A DNA stretch of 64,000 nucleotides from Rothia aeria (GCA_002355935.1 AP017895.1:682001-746000); one strand, 5' to 3'; counted from the first letter of the stretch, positions 1-9,982 are shown. Numbers and translations: made by a program. The notes: generated from the sequence alone by a model not told the origin.

Positions 1-359
1 ATCTCAAAGTCGAGCTTGTCGATACCGCCATTTTTACCGATGATCTGCATGCGCAGGTTTGCGCGCTGATCGTCGTAGGCGCCGTCGAGGAAGCCACGGG
101 TGCGGTAGAAGATGTTGTTCATCCCCATGATGGTTGCCGCGCCGAGTGCCGCATCGAAGGCGGTGTCGCTCAGGTGCTCTTTCGCTTCTGCTGCGATCTC
201 AACGATAACGGAATCAACCTTGGTTGCCGCCGCGGTGGCCAGGATTGCGCCCCAGAGCTGCTGCTCGGTGAGCGAGGTGATGCGCGGCAGCGAAGACAGG
301 TTCAGGTTCATGTCCTTCGCGTAGGAAGGCAGCGCGTTACGCAGGTTCTCGATGCTCAT
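1..359 (-). CDS. ahpD: AhpD-like alkylhydroperoxidase (partial, 3' end outside window)
   Basis: The visible 119 residues begin [20 protein letters not shown] and run off the left edge. The sequence resembles the carboxymuconolactone decarboxylase/AhpD fold, the thiol-disulfide partner that recycles peroxiredoxin AhpC in actinobacteria. The Cys-x-x-Cys active site would lie in the missing part, so it cannot be checked here. The start codon overlaps the stop codon of the upstream gene (TAATG arrangement at 357-361), which indicates translational coupling in an ahpC-ahpD operon. The identification rests on this linkage plus the N-terminal sequence. Cytoplasmic antioxidant role inferred from family knowledge. 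Confidence 0.85.
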   Translation of the reverse strand, partial: MSIENLRNALPSYAKDMNLNLSSLPRITSLTEQQLWGAILATAAATKVDSVIVEIAAEAKEHLSDTAFDAALGAATIMGMNNIFYRTRGFLDGAYDDQRANLRMQIIGKNGGIDKLDFE

Positions 360-940
360 TACTTCATCTCCTTGAAGGCGTCGATGGTTTCTGCACCCTT
401 CTTCCAGTTGCAGGCGCACAGTTCGTCGGACTGGAGCGCATCCAGCTGGCGGAGCACTTCGTCGGTGTTGCGGCCGACGGAATCTGCGGTAATGGACACC
501 GACTGGATGGTGTTGTGCGGGTCGATGATGAAGGTTGCGCGGTCTGCCACGCCGTCCTTGTTGAGGATGCCCAGGGCGCTGGTGAGCTCGCGCTTGAGGT
601 CGGATGCCATGACGATGGGCAGATCTACGAGCTCTTCGTGGGAGCGGCGCCATGCGTAGTGGGTGTATTCGTTATCCACGGATACGCCGATAACCTGGCA
701 GTCGCGTGCCTCGAATTCGTCGGCGAGCTTGCCGAATGCGGCGATTTCGGTGGGGCAGACGAAGGTGAAGTCCTTGGGCCAGAAGAATACGACGCGCCAG
801 GTGTCTTCGTCCAGACCCTCGGAGGAAACGGTGGTGAAGTAATCTTCGGGCTTGTTTGCCTCAATCTCGGCGAGCTTGCCGGGAACAACGCCGGTCAGCT
901 CGTAAGCGGGGAACTGGTCGCCAATGGATAGTACAGCCAT
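359..940 (-). CDS. ahpC: Alkyl hydroperoxide reductase C (2-Cys peroxiredoxin)
   Basis: A 193-residue 2-Cys peroxiredoxin that reduces H2O2, alkyl peroxides and peroxynitrite in the cytoplasm. The peroxidatic cysteine is C62 in the motif [14 protein letters not shown]. The resolving region DELCACNW near the C-terminus has C175 and C177, the actinobacterial AhpC pattern. Length and N-terminus ([15 protein letters not shown]) are full size for the family. It is followed directly by ahpD with a one-base stop/start overlap, so the pair is one operon and AhpD is the likely electron donor. No regulator gene lies next to it in the window. Identification is secure. Confidence 0.96.
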   Translation of the reverse strand: MAVLSIGDQFPAYELTGVVPGKLAEIEANKPEDYFTTVSSEGLDEDTWRVVFFWPKDFTFVCPTEIAAFGKLADEFEARDCQVIGVSVDNEYTHYAWRRSHEELVDLPIVMASDLKRELTSALGILNKDGVADRATFIIDPHNTIQSVSITADSVGRNTDEVLRQLDALQSDELCACNWKKGAETIDAFKEMK

Positions 941-1126
941 TTATGCCCTTTCAGGTTGTGGTGTGAAGCTCCCGAACGATAGTGTGCGGTCTTTCGGAAA
1001 CTGTATTTTTGGTGCCCTCGAAGGGGAAGTAACTCCATATTATTATGAGTAATTCATAATTACAAGGTGGCAAGGGCCTCTGAGTATGTGTTTTGTATCA
1101 CTCTATGGTGTGTGTATACTCGTGCC

Positions 1127-1710
1127 ATGAAAATTCCTGAACTCATCACCGAAAAATTCACCCTCAGGCCCCTGCGTGAAGCTGACCTCGACGAACTGGT
1201 GCAGATCTGCACCGACCCCGAAACCGTGCGCTGGACCACCGTCCCCTGAACTACACGCGCGACGACGCGCAAACCTTCCTCACCTTCACCCAGCGCGCCG
1301 CAGCCGCCGGGCGTGAACTCACCTGGGCCATTGATGACAGCGGGGTGCTCGCAGGGGCTATCTCCCTGCGCCTGCCCGAAGGCTCCGCAAACGCGCCCGG
1401 AACATATGCAGACTTAGGGTTTTATACGGCTGCCCAGATGCGCGGGCGCGGCATTATGACCGATGCGGTACGCACCGTCCTCGGCTTCAGCTTCGACCCG
1501 CTCGGGCTGGGACTAGACACTATCGGATGGGCGGCACTGGTGGGAAACGCAGCATCCGAACGGGTGGCGGTAAAAGCCGGGTTTACGAATATTACCGACG
1601 AAACCAGCACCAGCGCGGCCCGCCCCGATAAGTACGGCAACCGGAAGGCTGTCGCCGTGCGGCAAGCAACCATGACCCGCGCCCAATTCGCCGAAATCTG
1701 GCGTGATTAG
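1127..1710 (+). CDS. GNAT family N-acetyltransferase (one-base frameshift)
   Basis: The product starts MKIPELITEKFTLRPLREAD, typical of RimJ/RimL-like GNAT enzymes that transfer acetyl from acetyl-CoA. The acetyl-CoA loop is seen as QMRGRGIMTDAVRT and the C-terminal motif as GNAASERVAVKAGF. The frame breaks at the C run 1243-1246: adding one C joins VRWTTVP to LNYTRDDAQTFLTF and gives one 194-residue protein of normal GNAT length. As written the gene is split. Given many similar breaks in this window, a sequencing error is at least as likely as a real pseudogene. Substrate unknown. Confidence 0.85.
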
Positions 1711-1756
1711 GCGTTGGGTGTACGTATCCTGGCCTCTCTCGCCGTTTCCGCCGCGT

Positions 1757-1818
1757 AAAAAGGCTCTTTATGTGAATAAAGCGGAGTTTCTAATGCTTTA
1801 TTCACATAAAGAGCCTTC
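1757..1818. repeat. Dispersed inverted repeat, copy 1 (terminator-like hairpin)
   Basis: Near-perfect inverted repeat with arms AAAGGCTCTTTATGTGAATA and its reverse complement, flanked by A and T runs. It lies between convergent genes (the GNAT gene and the GT87-like gene), so it can terminate transcription in both directions. Related copies are at 22305-22368, 37224-37297 and 55017-55082, with a half copy at 3256-3271. Confidence 0.85.
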
Positions 1819-1821
1819 TTA

Positions 1822-3158
1822 TCATTGTCTACTTTCAGCAGGGCGGCGTAGGAGCACCGCCCACAGCACAACCAACACCACGAGCGCCAATGCTGGAATT
1901 GAGGTCACAAACATAACCGGCTGCTCATCCGCCGCCCGCAGAAGCAGGGTATGCGCATCCATCCCCGGATACCTGCCGGTAAATGGGTAAAAATCGACAC
2001 GCCGCCAGAAGCGCACCACGAGCTTTCCCCAGTCCAGAAGCGTATTAATCAGCATGAGAGAACTCAGCGCATAGCACAGATAACACAGGATGCGCCCCGC
2101 ACGAGAACGCCACCGTGCCACCAGCGGCAAGAAATCGACCGCCGCGCACACCATAAAAATCGGCAGAATCACGGCGTGATGGAACCAGCTGATTGGTGAG
2201 ATAAACACTGGCACAAGAATCGCCAACGAGATCTGCGATAGATAGAGGTTGTGCTGCTCCATCTTCCGCAGGGCGTACCCTATCACCGCAATTAGCGCGA
2301 TTGCCGCGATCCCGTACAGCGCCTTCAGTACGGTACCATCCTGAAAGGTCATGCGCCCTAAAACGCCTTGAATCGCCATGCTATTGCTCGATATCGGGTT
2401 GCCCACGCGTGACGGGTCCCAGATGACGCTGCCCCAATAGGTGAGAGACTGCTGCGGAAGCACAGCAAACCCCGCCGCAATGGTTCCCGCAAACGAGACC
2501 CCCAGTGCAATAATGGATTTCCACTCTTTACGCACTAGAAAAGAACTCCTATGGCGAGCGGAGTAAGTTTAATGCCCGCAGCAATACCGATAAAAACGCC
2601 GCGCGGAATCCTGGTACCCGGCCGCAGAAGATCGTAGAGAATAAGCACCAGCAGATACGGATTTATTTGACCGTACAAGAAATTATTGCGCCACGGCGCT
2701 GAAAGTAAGATAAGCGCGGCACACAAAACAATAAAGGAAAAAGGCGAAAGATATTTCTCAAAAAGCAGCCGAGAATTGCGCTTTGCCAGATAGTCACGCA
2801 GAACCTTGGCGCAATAGAAGGCAATAGGTACGAAAAATGCCAGATGAAGGCCAATTGCCACCCGCAGGGGCAAGAACGATGCGGGAATAAAGAGGAGCGA
2901 GGCAAACGGCGGGTACGTAAACGCAAGCCACAGGCCGCTGTCGCCGAAAATATATCTAAAGTTTTCTGCCCGCACAGTTTCACGAAGAATATCGAGATCA
3001 TAGAGGTTACTGGGGTAATCAAGAAACCAGTTAACGCTTTTACCCCCGGCATAATAGACAAGATAATCATATGCCAGAAATTCGCGCAGGTTATAAACAA
3101 TAACTCCAGCTAAGAAAAGAATGCAGGCACCGGTTATGCCCCAGCGATAGCGTGTCAT
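1822..3158 (-). CDS. GT87-like membrane mannosyltransferase (one-base frameshift)
   Basis: A polytopic membrane protein resembling the DUF2029/GT87 polyprenol-phosphate-dependent mannosyltransferases of actinobacteria, which build lipoglycans or glycoproteins at the outer face of the membrane. Visible hallmarks are the loop LAFTYPPFASLLF, the segment GIAAGIKLTPLA, the motif WDPSRVGNPISSNSMAIQGVLGR (shown in part) and ISPISWFHHAV. The frame breaks at the A run 2539-2542: one added base joins KLTPLAIGVLF to LVRKEWKS and gives 445 residues, normal for the family. The ATG at 3158 is preceded by GGAGG with good spacing, so it is preferred to the TTG just upstream. The acceptor is unknown. Confidence 0.8.
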
Positions 3159-3255
3159 CAAGGACCTCCATGAACTACGTGAATGATATGAGTGCGTAGA
3201 CCATTATTCCACGTTACCGGGTATTTGGGGGCATACTGCGGGGTGCATCGGGAGC

Positions 3256-3271
3256 ATAAAGAGCCTTTTTA
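3256..3271. repeat. Half copy of the dispersed GGCTCTTTAT inverted repeat
   Basis: ATAAAGAGCCTTTTTA matches one arm of the inverted repeat described at 1757-1818, with no matching second arm. It sits downstream of acylphosphatase on the minus strand. Confidence 0.45.
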
Positions 3272-3291
3272 GCATGGGGAGTGGAGGAGCG

Positions 3292-3609
3292 CTACCGGAT
3301 CCCGAACCCCTTGAACGTGCCCTGCGGATCGCTGAAGGTGGCATCCACAAAGTCCACATGCCCAGCCGTATCACCCGAGTTGAGCGCATCCAGCAGGTGC
3401 TCGCAGGAGGCGCGGGTTCCCTGCGCGATAACCTTCACACGGCCATCGTCCAGGTTCTCGGCGTACCCGCTCAAACCCATCGGTTTGGCGGTGCCAGCGC
3501 ACCACCAGCGGAACCCCACCCCCTGCACCCGCCCGCTCACGTACGCGGTGAGCTGCGCCTCGGCAGGTTCGGGAGCTGTTTTATCGGTGAAATAGCTGAA
3601 GAAGCCCAT
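3292..3609 (-). CDS. acyP: Acylphosphatase
   Basis: A 105-residue protein whose core AYVSGRVQGVGFRWW carries the acylphosphatase phosphate-binding loop and its catalytic Arg. The second signature, GLSGYAENLDDGRVKVIAQG, places the catalytic Asn in the expected strand (GYAEN for the usual GWVRN). The enzyme hydrolyses carboxyl-phosphate bonds in small acyl phosphates in the cytoplasm. About 15 residues (MGFFSYFTDKTAPEP) precede the domain, slightly longer than the roughly 90-residue norm. It is not in an obvious operon; the nearest upstream gene on the same strand is separated by a terminator. Confidence 0.93.
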   Translation of the reverse strand: MGFFSYFTDKTAPEPAEAQLTAYVSGRVQGVGFRWWCAGTAKPMGLSGYAENLDDGRVKVIAQGTRASCEHLLDALNSGDTAGHVDFVDATFSDPQGTFKGFGIR

Positions 3610-3662
3610 ACGGACGCCCCTTTACCGGTCATTACTCGTGCTCATAGCCATTATCTAAAACT

Positions 3663-3691
3663 GCGGCCCGGATTGCACGAATCCGGGCCGC
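3663..3691 (-). terminator. Intrinsic terminator of the SDR-like gene
   Basis: Perfect 12-bp stem GCGGCCCGGATT/AATCCGGGCCGC with a 5-nt loop. On the minus strand it is followed by TTTTAGAT. It lies 27 nt past the stop codon of the gene at 3718-4410. Confidence 0.8.
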
Positions 3692-3717
3692 CGCCTGCCA
3701 CACATACGGGGACTGTA

Positions 3718-4410
3718 CTAGCGCAGCTTATTGCTGTTAGGCGCCGATGCGAGAGCCTGAGCGATCGGGGTGGGCCCGCCAATAAACGGGAGCGCCTTCC
3801 CAACCGTGGACGGGTCCTCAAGAACCGCCGCCAGCACCTGGGCAACGGTGGCCCGCGGAGTATTAGATTCGGCGCCGGGCGTGTGGGCGGGCTCAACCCC
3901 CAGGGTAATACCGCCTGCCTCCTCAAGGGTGAGCATCCCCGGCCCCAGGATCGTGTAATCCAGCCCTGAGCCGCGCAGGTGTTCATCGGCGATCGCCTTC
4001 GACTCGGCGTAGGCGTAAAAACTGTTATCAGGGTCGATGCCGTGCCCGGAACCCGCGCCCAGGTACGATACCATCACGTACCGTTTAATACCGGCCAGCC
4101 GTGCCGCGTCCATCGACCGGATCGCGGCGTCACGGTCAACCGCGTAGGTGCGTTCCGGCCCGCCGACGCCGCCCGCACCGGCGGACCACACCAGCACCTC
4201 GGTTCCCAGCTCAGTCAAAAGCTTCACCATCTCCTCGGTGCTCAATGCGGTAATGTCAGTGACCACCGGGTTCGCCCCGCGCGTGACAATATCCTCTGAC
4301 TGCTCCGGCCTGCGAATAAGCGCATTGACCGTGTGCCCGCGCTCCACCAGCAGCGGCTCGGCCAGAAGCGCAACTTTCCCGTGCCCGCCAATAATCGTTA
4401 CAACAGCCAT
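3718..4410 (-). CDS. NAD(P)-binding Rossmann-fold protein (atypical SDR)
   Basis: A 230-residue atypical short-chain dehydrogenase/NAD(P)H-binding protein of the YwnB/NmrA-like type. The dinucleotide loop is GGHGKVALLAEPL at the N-terminus. The segment YVMVSYLGAG is followed by YAYAESKAIADEHLRGSGLDYTILGP (split here for length), the usual signature of these proteins including the Tyr-x-x-x-Lys-like YAESK. A strong GGAGGAG ribosome site lies six bases before the ATG at 4410. It is monocistronic, with its own terminator. Members act as redox sensors or epimerases; no substrate can be assigned. Confidence 0.85.
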   Translation of the reverse strand: MAVVTIIGGHGKVALLAEPLLVERGHTVNALIRRPEQSEDIVTRGANPVVTDITALSTEEMVKLLTELGTEVLVWSAGAGGVGGPERTYAVDRDAAIRSMDAARLAGIKRYVMVSYLGAGSGHGIDPDNSFYAYAESKAIADEHLRGSGLDYTILGPGMLTLEEAGGITLGVEPAHTPGAESNTPRATVAQVLAAVLEDPSTVGKALPFIGGPTPIAQALASAPNSNKLR

Positions 4411-4706
4411 CGTCTCCTCCGTATGTTGGTGAAAATAGCCTACATATTCAGGCTAGGTGCGCTGGGTAGTGATGTCTACACGCGCGTCTTCCGCGTAAAG
4501 AGAAAACGGGCGGGTGCGGCCTGCGCACATTGGAACAGCAGACTCGCTGCCGCGGGCGCGGCACGCCAGAAAGCACGTCTTCACCGGGAAGGCACAGCTG
4601 CGAGGATCACCATCGCCTACTCGTTCGTGAACGCAAACAGAGCTATGATGAAGTGCTAGGTTTTTATCGCTCGGCGGTACCGCACAGAAGATGAGGCAGG
4701 GGATTT

Positions 4707-6449
4707 ATGGCTGAAGAAGCCGCGCCGAAGAAGCGCCCACACACACCATCCATCGAACACGCCGCCGAGAAACCGTGGGTTGCCATGTGGTCACTCGTGA
4801 TCGGGTTCTTTATGATCCTGCTCGATACCACTATCGTCACCGTGGCGCTGCCCCATATGCAGAATGAGCTCAACGCCTCGCTCTCCGCCGTGATCTGGGT
4901 GACCAGTGCTTACCTGCTCGCCTATGCGGTGCCGCTGCTGATTACCGGCCGCCTGGGCGATAGGTTCGGGCAGAAGCAGATGTACCTGCTTGGTATGGTG
5001 GTTTTTACCCTCTCCTCGCTGTGGTGCGGGCTCTCGCCCAATGTGGAGATGCTGATTGTTGCGCGCGTGGTGCAGGGGATAGGCGCCTCCCTGATGACCC
5101 CGCAAACCATGTCGATTATTACGCTCATGTTCCCGCCGCATAAACGTGGGGTGGCGATGAGCGTGTGGGGTGCGGCGGCCGGTATCGCATCGCTCGTGGG
5201 CCCTATCGCTGGCGGTCTGCTCGTGGATGGCCCCGGCTGGACGTGGATCTTCTTCATCAATATCCCTATCGGCGTGATCGGCATCTATCTGGCGGTTCGG
5301 AATATCCCGCATTTTCCCTCCAAACAGCACAACTTCGACTGGCTGGGCGTGGTTCTTTCCGCTATCGGCCTGTTCCTGATGGTCTTTGGTATTCAGGAGG
5401 GTTCTACCTACGACTGGGGCATTATCACCGAGTCGCTGTGGGGAACCGGAATCCCGGTGAGCGTATGGGGCATGATTATCGCGGGCATCATCGTGTTCAC
5501 CCTCTTTATCGTGTGGCAGGCTGTTAACCGTAAAGAGCCGCTGGTGCCGCTGGGACTGTTTAAAGACCGCAACTTTTCGGTGTCTAATATTGCTATCGCG
5601 GCGATGGGCGCGCACACCCTGACGCTGGCGTTCCCAACCACTATTTATTTCCAGCAGGTGCGCGGTATGAGCCCCACCCAGGCGGCACTCATGACCGCCC
5701 CGCTCGCCCTGTTCTCGGGTGCTCTCTCTCCGCTGGTTGGTAAACGTTTGGGCACGTCAAACCCCAAATGGTACGCCGTTTCGGGGTTTGCCCTGCTGGT
5801 GGTTGGATTTATTGTTCTGCGTGCTTTGATGACGGCGGATCAGTCCCTCGCGCTTCTGCTTGTACCCTTTGCAATTTTGGGTATTGGCAACTCCATGATT
5901 TGGGGTCCGCTGGCGGTGACCGCAACCCGCAACCTGCCGCCTCGTTTAGCGGGTGCCGGGTCGGGCGTGTATAACGAGACTCGCCAGGTTGCCAGTGTGC
6001 TTGGTTCGGCGGGTATTGCCACGTTCATGGGCGGCCTGATTACCGAGCAGGTTACACAGGCCATGCAGCGGATGCGTCCCGCAGGTGCCGGTGCAGGCGG
6101 AGGCGCTATGAGCGCCCCCGCCGTCAGTGGTGAAGGGATGTCCGGCGGTCAGGTTCCCGATTTCCTGCGTGAACCTATTGCCACCGCGATGAACGACTCA
6201 CTGATTCTGGCGCTGGCTCTGGCCGCCGTGGGCATGGTCGCGTGCCTCTTCTTCGCCAAGCCGGTGGATAAAGGTGCGTGGGCATCCGGGCAGAACGTTT
6301 CGGATGCGCCCAGCAGCGAAAACACCAGTACCAAAAATAGCAGCGCCGAAAACCCCGGCGAGGTCTCCAGCGCGGAAGGCTCTAAAGCCACCGGCGAATC
6401 GGATCCAGAGCCCTCTGATAAAGGGGCAGAAACAGGCTCAAAACCCTAA
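4707..6449 (+). CDS. DHA2 family MFS drug efflux transporter
   Basis: A 580-residue proton-coupled multidrug efflux pump of the EmrB/QacA (14-TM) group. Motif D1 is LDTTIVTVALP in TM1, motif A is GRLGDRFGQK after TM2, and motif C is the stretch GPIAGGLLVDGPGW in TM5. After the last membrane segment there is a roughly 55-residue polar tail rich in Ser, Glu and Ala, which is unusual for the family and probably disordered and cytoplasmic. The start ATG at 4707 follows AGGCAGGGG. No regulator is adjacent. It converges on acs and is separated from it by a bidirectional terminator. Confidence 0.93.
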   Translation: MAEEAAPKKRPHTPSIEHAAEKPWVAMWSLVIGFFMILLDTTIVTVALPHMQNELNASLSAVIWVTSAYLLAYAVPLLITGRLGDRFGQKQMYLLGMVVFTLSSLWCGLSPNVEMLIVARVVQGIGASLMTPQTMSIITLMFPPHKRGVAMSVWGAAAGIASLVGPIAGGLLVDGPGWTWIFFINIPIGVIGIYLAVRNIPHFPSKQHNFDWLGVVLSAIGLFLMVFGIQEGSTYDWGIITESLWGTGIPVSVWGMIIAGIIVFTLFIVWQAVNRKEPLVPLGLFKDRNFSVSNIAIAAMGAHTLTLAFPTTIYFQQVRGMSPTQAALMTAPLALFSGALSPLVGKRLGTSNPKWYAVSGFALLVVGFIVLRALMTADQSLALLLVPFAILGIGNSMIWGPLAVTATRNLPPRLAGAGSGVYNETRQVASVLGSAGIATFMGGLITEQVTQAMQRMRPAGAGAGGGAMSAPAVSGEGMSGGQVPDFLREPIATAMNDSLILALALAAVGMVACLFFAKPVDKGAWASGQNVSDAPSSENTSTKNSSAENPGEVSSAEGSKATGESDPEPSDKGAETGSKP

Positions 6450-6470
6450 CGATACGCAACAAGACGAAAG

Positions 6471-6504
6471 TGGGAGCGGTTCCTCCATCAAGAAACCGCT
6501 CCCA
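6471..6504. terminator. Bidirectional terminator between MFS gene and acs
   Basis: An 11-bp perfect stem TGGGAGCGGTT/AACCGCTCCCA with a 12-nt loop, located between two convergent genes. Confidence 0.7.
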
Positions 6505-6575
6505 ATATGTAATGCGCTCGTTTCTTATCCAGTATGCTCTCGAAAGAGGGTGCATACCGCTTGGCGATGCGCTCC

Positions 6576-8722
6576 CTACGCTGCCGCCTGCTCTTCGGTG
6601 AACGCATCCGGGTTTACTCGCCCGGTGTCTACGAGTACCTGTGCGATAGCGCCGAGCGCCTCCTCATTCTGAAGCGAAGAAATATCGCCCAGCTTATGCC
6701 CCTGGTAGAGCTCGCCCAGCAGGCGGCGGGTAATCTTCCCTGAACGAGTCTTAGGAATATCGGCGACCGCGACCACATCCTTGGGTTTAGCGATAGGACC
6801 AATATGCTCGCGCACATGCTCGGTGAGTGCCGCCTTCAGCTCATCTTCGGTCAGTGCCCGGCCTTCGTCGGTGAGCGTCACATAGGCGACTGCCTGGTGG
6901 CCGGTTAGCTCGTCCTCCACGGGGCACACGCCAGCCTCCACCACGGCCGGGTGCGTCACGAGCGCAGACTCAATTTCGATGGTCGAAAGGCGGTGCCCGG
7001 AAATGTTGATCACATCGTCGATGCGCCCCAAAATATACACGTTGCCCTCATCATCGACCTTCGCGCCGTCACCGGCGAGGAACCAGCCGCGCGTACCGTA
7101 GTGCTTCCAATAGGAATTCAGGTAGCGTTGCGGGTCGCCCCAGACAGTGCGTGCCATGGAGGGGCCGATCTTATCGACCACAATGAAGCCCTGTTTGCCG
7201 GGCTCAACGAGGTCACCGTGCTCGTCCACCACGCGCACCGAGACGCCGGGGACTTCGCGGGTGGCGCATCCGGGAAGGGGAGTGCAGTGCGGGGTGCCTT
7301 CGGGGAAGGTCCCTTCGGGTGCGAAGGCGGGGTCGTGTGGTCGCGGGGAGCAGATGGTCGAGCCGGTTTCGGACTGCCACCACGTATCGATAAACGATGC
7401 GGTACCCCCGCCCACGTGCTTGCGCAGCCACTTCCACGCCTGAGGGTTAATGGACTCGCCCACAGACCCGAGCAGACGCACAGTTGAGAAGTCGTATTTT
7501 CCGGGTTCGGGGCCGTCAGGAAAAGCCCCATGAGGGAACGAATCAGGGTGGGCGCGGTGTAATAGTTGGTGACGCCGTAGCGTTCGATAACCTCGAAATG
7601 ACGGCCGTAATGCGGAGTATTGGGGGTACCCTCGAAAATAACCTCGGTCACCCCATTCACAAGCGGACCATAGATTTCATAGGTGTGTGCGGTCACCCAC
7701 GCGAGATCGGCGGTACACCAGTGCACAGTCGATTCAACCTTCGCCGGGTCGTTCACGGCAGACAGTTCATCGGGGCGCAGCACCCCGTCGTCATCCACAT
7801 AGTCCGGCAGCAGATCGTACAGCAGTGCGTGGGTGTATGCGGTTTGCACCAAATACCCCGCCATTGTGTGCACCAGGCCTTTGGGTTTGCCCGTGGTGCC
7901 GGAGGTATAGATGATAAACAGCGGGTCTTCGGCATCGTGCAGCTCGTACTCGTGGGTATCGGGCTGATCGTCCACCAGGTCGTGGTACCAAATATCGCGC
8001 CCGGCCGTCCAGGGAACCTGCGCGTGCGCCACGGGGTCTGCGGCGCTTGTACGGTCCACCACGATCACATGCTCGATATTGTTCTCACCCGAGCATGCTT
8101 CATCGGCGTTCACCTTCACGGGCACGACCTTGCCGCGGCGGTTCTGCCCGTCGGTGGTGATCAGAACCTTCGCGCCGGTGTCTTCCACCCGGAACTTCAG
8201 TGCCTCCGCCGAGAACCCGCCGAACACGAGCGAATGAATTGCGCCGATCCGCGCGCACGCAAGCGTGAAAATAATGGTTTCGGGAATAACCGGCAGGTAG
8301 ATTACTACACGGTCGCCTTTACGCACGCCGAGTTTGAGCAGGCCGTTGGCGGCGCGGGCGATGCGTCGCTGCAGTTCGGCGTAGGTGATAGCTTCACGAT
8401 CGCCGGGTTCACCCTCGAAATAGAGGGCCACTTTGTCGCCGCGGCCCGCCTCCACGTGGCGGTCCACGCAGTTGTAGGCGACGTTAAGTTTGCCGCCCTC
8501 GAACCACTTAATCTCGGGTACGGAGTATTCTTCGATGCCCTCAGCATCGGTTCCGATAACCTGCGGTTTCTGGAAGGTATGTGCGTTGTCCCAGGCCTTG
8601 CCCCAGCTTAGGCGCTCGGCTTGTTTTTCCCAGAACGCTACCCGTGCCTCATCAGATTCATGCGCGGGGTTGGGGGTAGGGGCTAGCGGGTTTGTGAACG
8701 AGAAGGGGCTGGGCAGTCCCAC
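6576..8722 (-). CDS. acs: Acetyl-CoA synthetase (one-base frameshift)
   Basis: AMP-forming acetate:CoA ligase, converting acetate, ATP and CoA to acetyl-CoA in the cytoplasm. Motifs are FIIYTSGTTGKPKGLVH (nucleotide loop), TWWQSETGS and, near the C-terminus, KTRSGKITRRLL with the lysine normally controlled by acetylation. The frame breaks at the C run 7526-7529; one more base restores FPDGPEPGKYDFSTVRLLGSVG-like reading and a 715-residue protein. An ATG at 8734 has no ribosome site. The GTG at 8722 has GGGAG five bases upstream, so I prefer it. That ribosome site overlaps the last stem of a SAM-I riboswitch, which suggests translational control by S-adenosylmethionine. Confidence 0.92.
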
Positions 8723-8730
8723 AGTATCTC

Positions 8731-8841
8731 CCATCGGTTGCTGGCGTTAGCACCTTCGGCGTTATGAGGGCGCATGATGCGCCACCGCAGGCGAGGTTGC
8801 TGCGACGTCGTCGAGCCAGGTCTCTCGGTCGCTCTAGATGG
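8731..8841 (-). ncRNA. SAM-I (S-box) riboswitch upstream of acs
   Basis: On the minus strand the 5' part reads CCATCTAGAGCGACCGAGAG, then CTGGCTCGACGACGTCGCAG, CAACC, a variable arm, GGTGCTAACGCC and a closing GATGG. These match the S-box core (AGAG, GAGAGA, GGC, GCAACC, GGTGCTAA), and P1 is CCATC/GATGG. The 3' strand of P1 contains the ATG at 8734 and overlaps the GGGAG ribosome site of acs. A near copy lies at 20360-20436. Confidence 0.88.
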
Positions 8842-9149
8842 ATTACCAATCTAGTAAACCCTGTAGCTGGCGCAGGTGCAAAGACACCCCGTCATATTGC
8901 GCGTGTGCACACCATGTTCGTAACATTCCGCAATATTTGTTTGATCCCGCACCCAGAGATTAGCTCTCGCGTCGCATACACCCCAGGCGTACAGCCGGCC
9001 GGGCGGAGAAACTCTAACCCGCAAATCTAATGAGCTTTAGACTTAAACCCGTTCTTAATCTTGCCCCGTAGGCTTGCATCTCTTGATAGGCTTCATCGTA
9101 AGTGCCTGAAGATTGAGCCAAAATAAAACACTCACGGAAGGGGCGTCTG
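8842..9149. other. Intergenic region without recognised gene
   Basis: This region lies between the divergently transcribed acs riboswitch and the VOC-protein gene and must hold promoters for both. I see no convincing coding sequence or structured RNA in it. Confidence 0.5.
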
Positions 9150-9500
9150 ATGGCTGTTAAGCGTATCGTTACTAATCTTGCCGCTGATAAACCTGAGTCA
9201 GCTGCTGCTTTTTACCGGGACATCCTGGGCCTGGAGCTGCTCATGGATCACGGATGGATACAGACTTACGGCAATGCGGAAACTACGACTGTGCAGGTCA
9301 GCATAGCTAGTGAAGGCGGATCAGGTACCCCGGTGCCTGATTTATCGGTTGAAGTAGATAATCTTGATGAAATCCTCGCCCGCATTCATACGGCAGGTAT
9401 TACGCTTGAATACGGTGTTGCTGAAGAGCCCTGGGGCGTGCGGAGGTTTTTTGTTCGCGATCCGCTGGGGAACCTGGTGAATATTTTGCAGCATATGTAG
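9150..9500 (+). CDS. VOC superfamily (glyoxalase/bleomycin-resistance-like) protein
   Basis: A 116-residue single-domain protein of the vicinal oxygen chelate superfamily. It starts MAVKRIVTNLAADKPESAAA, with FYRDILGLELLMDHG as the first beta-alpha module and the closing segment VRRFFVRDPLGNLVNILQHM typical of glyoxalase/dioxygenase-like proteins. A good ribosome site (GGAAGGGG) precedes the ATG at 9150. Members bind metals or small molecules and include glyoxalases and drug-binding immunity proteins. The substrate cannot be inferred. It lies just upstream of the lasso cluster on the same strand, but a 257-nt gap separates them, so shared function is not supported. Confidence 0.85.
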   Translation: MAVKRIVTNLAADKPESAAAFYRDILGLELLMDHGWIQTYGNAETTTVQVSIASEGGSGTPVPDLSVEVDNLDEILARIHTAGITLEYGVAEEPWGVRRFFVRDPLGNLVNILQHM

Positions 9501-9757
9501 CGGATATCATCAAAACTATCACCAGAAGATGGGTTATTAGACTGCTATAAGAGCTGCTGGAAGCGCAGGGGCAGGCATTATCCTACAGAGATAAATATTT
9601 GCAGCCTATAAAATTTGCGGGTAAATAATTGTTTTTTGAACTATAAAATAATGTAAAAACTCTTGTGTGGTGCAGGGAATTTAAGCTACGCTACACCACA
9701 GTAGGCTAGAAGAGCCTATGTCCAAGAAATTTGGGCTTATGATGATTGGATAATGCA

Positions 9758-9870
9758 ATGTACACCAAAGCAACGTTCACTAAAATTACCTCTTTCCAGG
9801 CCGCTACTCATGGATGGTACTGGGGAATCGTCGTGATATTTACGGAGCCCTCCGGTACGCTAATAAGTAG
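9758..9870 (+). CDS. Lasso peptide precursor A1 (one-base frameshift in core)
   Basis: A small gene starting MYTKATFTKITSFQAATH, the same 18-residue leader layout as the three precursors that follow (Tyr2, Phe7, Phe13, Thr17). As written the core reads GWYWG then shifts to IVVIF and ends at 9889. Adding one base in the G/A runs at 9822-9827 gives a core beginning GWYWGNRRD and continuing IYGALRYANK, ending at 9870. This restores Gly1 and Asp9, the expected ring of nine residues, and aligns with the paralogues, so the corrected reading is very likely right. With the correction the precursor is 37 residues long. Confidence 0.75.
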
Positions 9871-9982
9871 CATCTTTGCCTTTGGGTAGAACCGGAATAA
9901 CATACATTTTATTTAGAAACTTCTGGAAATTCATGCACAGTTGTGTAATGCAATATATTCCACATATTGTTTGAGGGGCATA

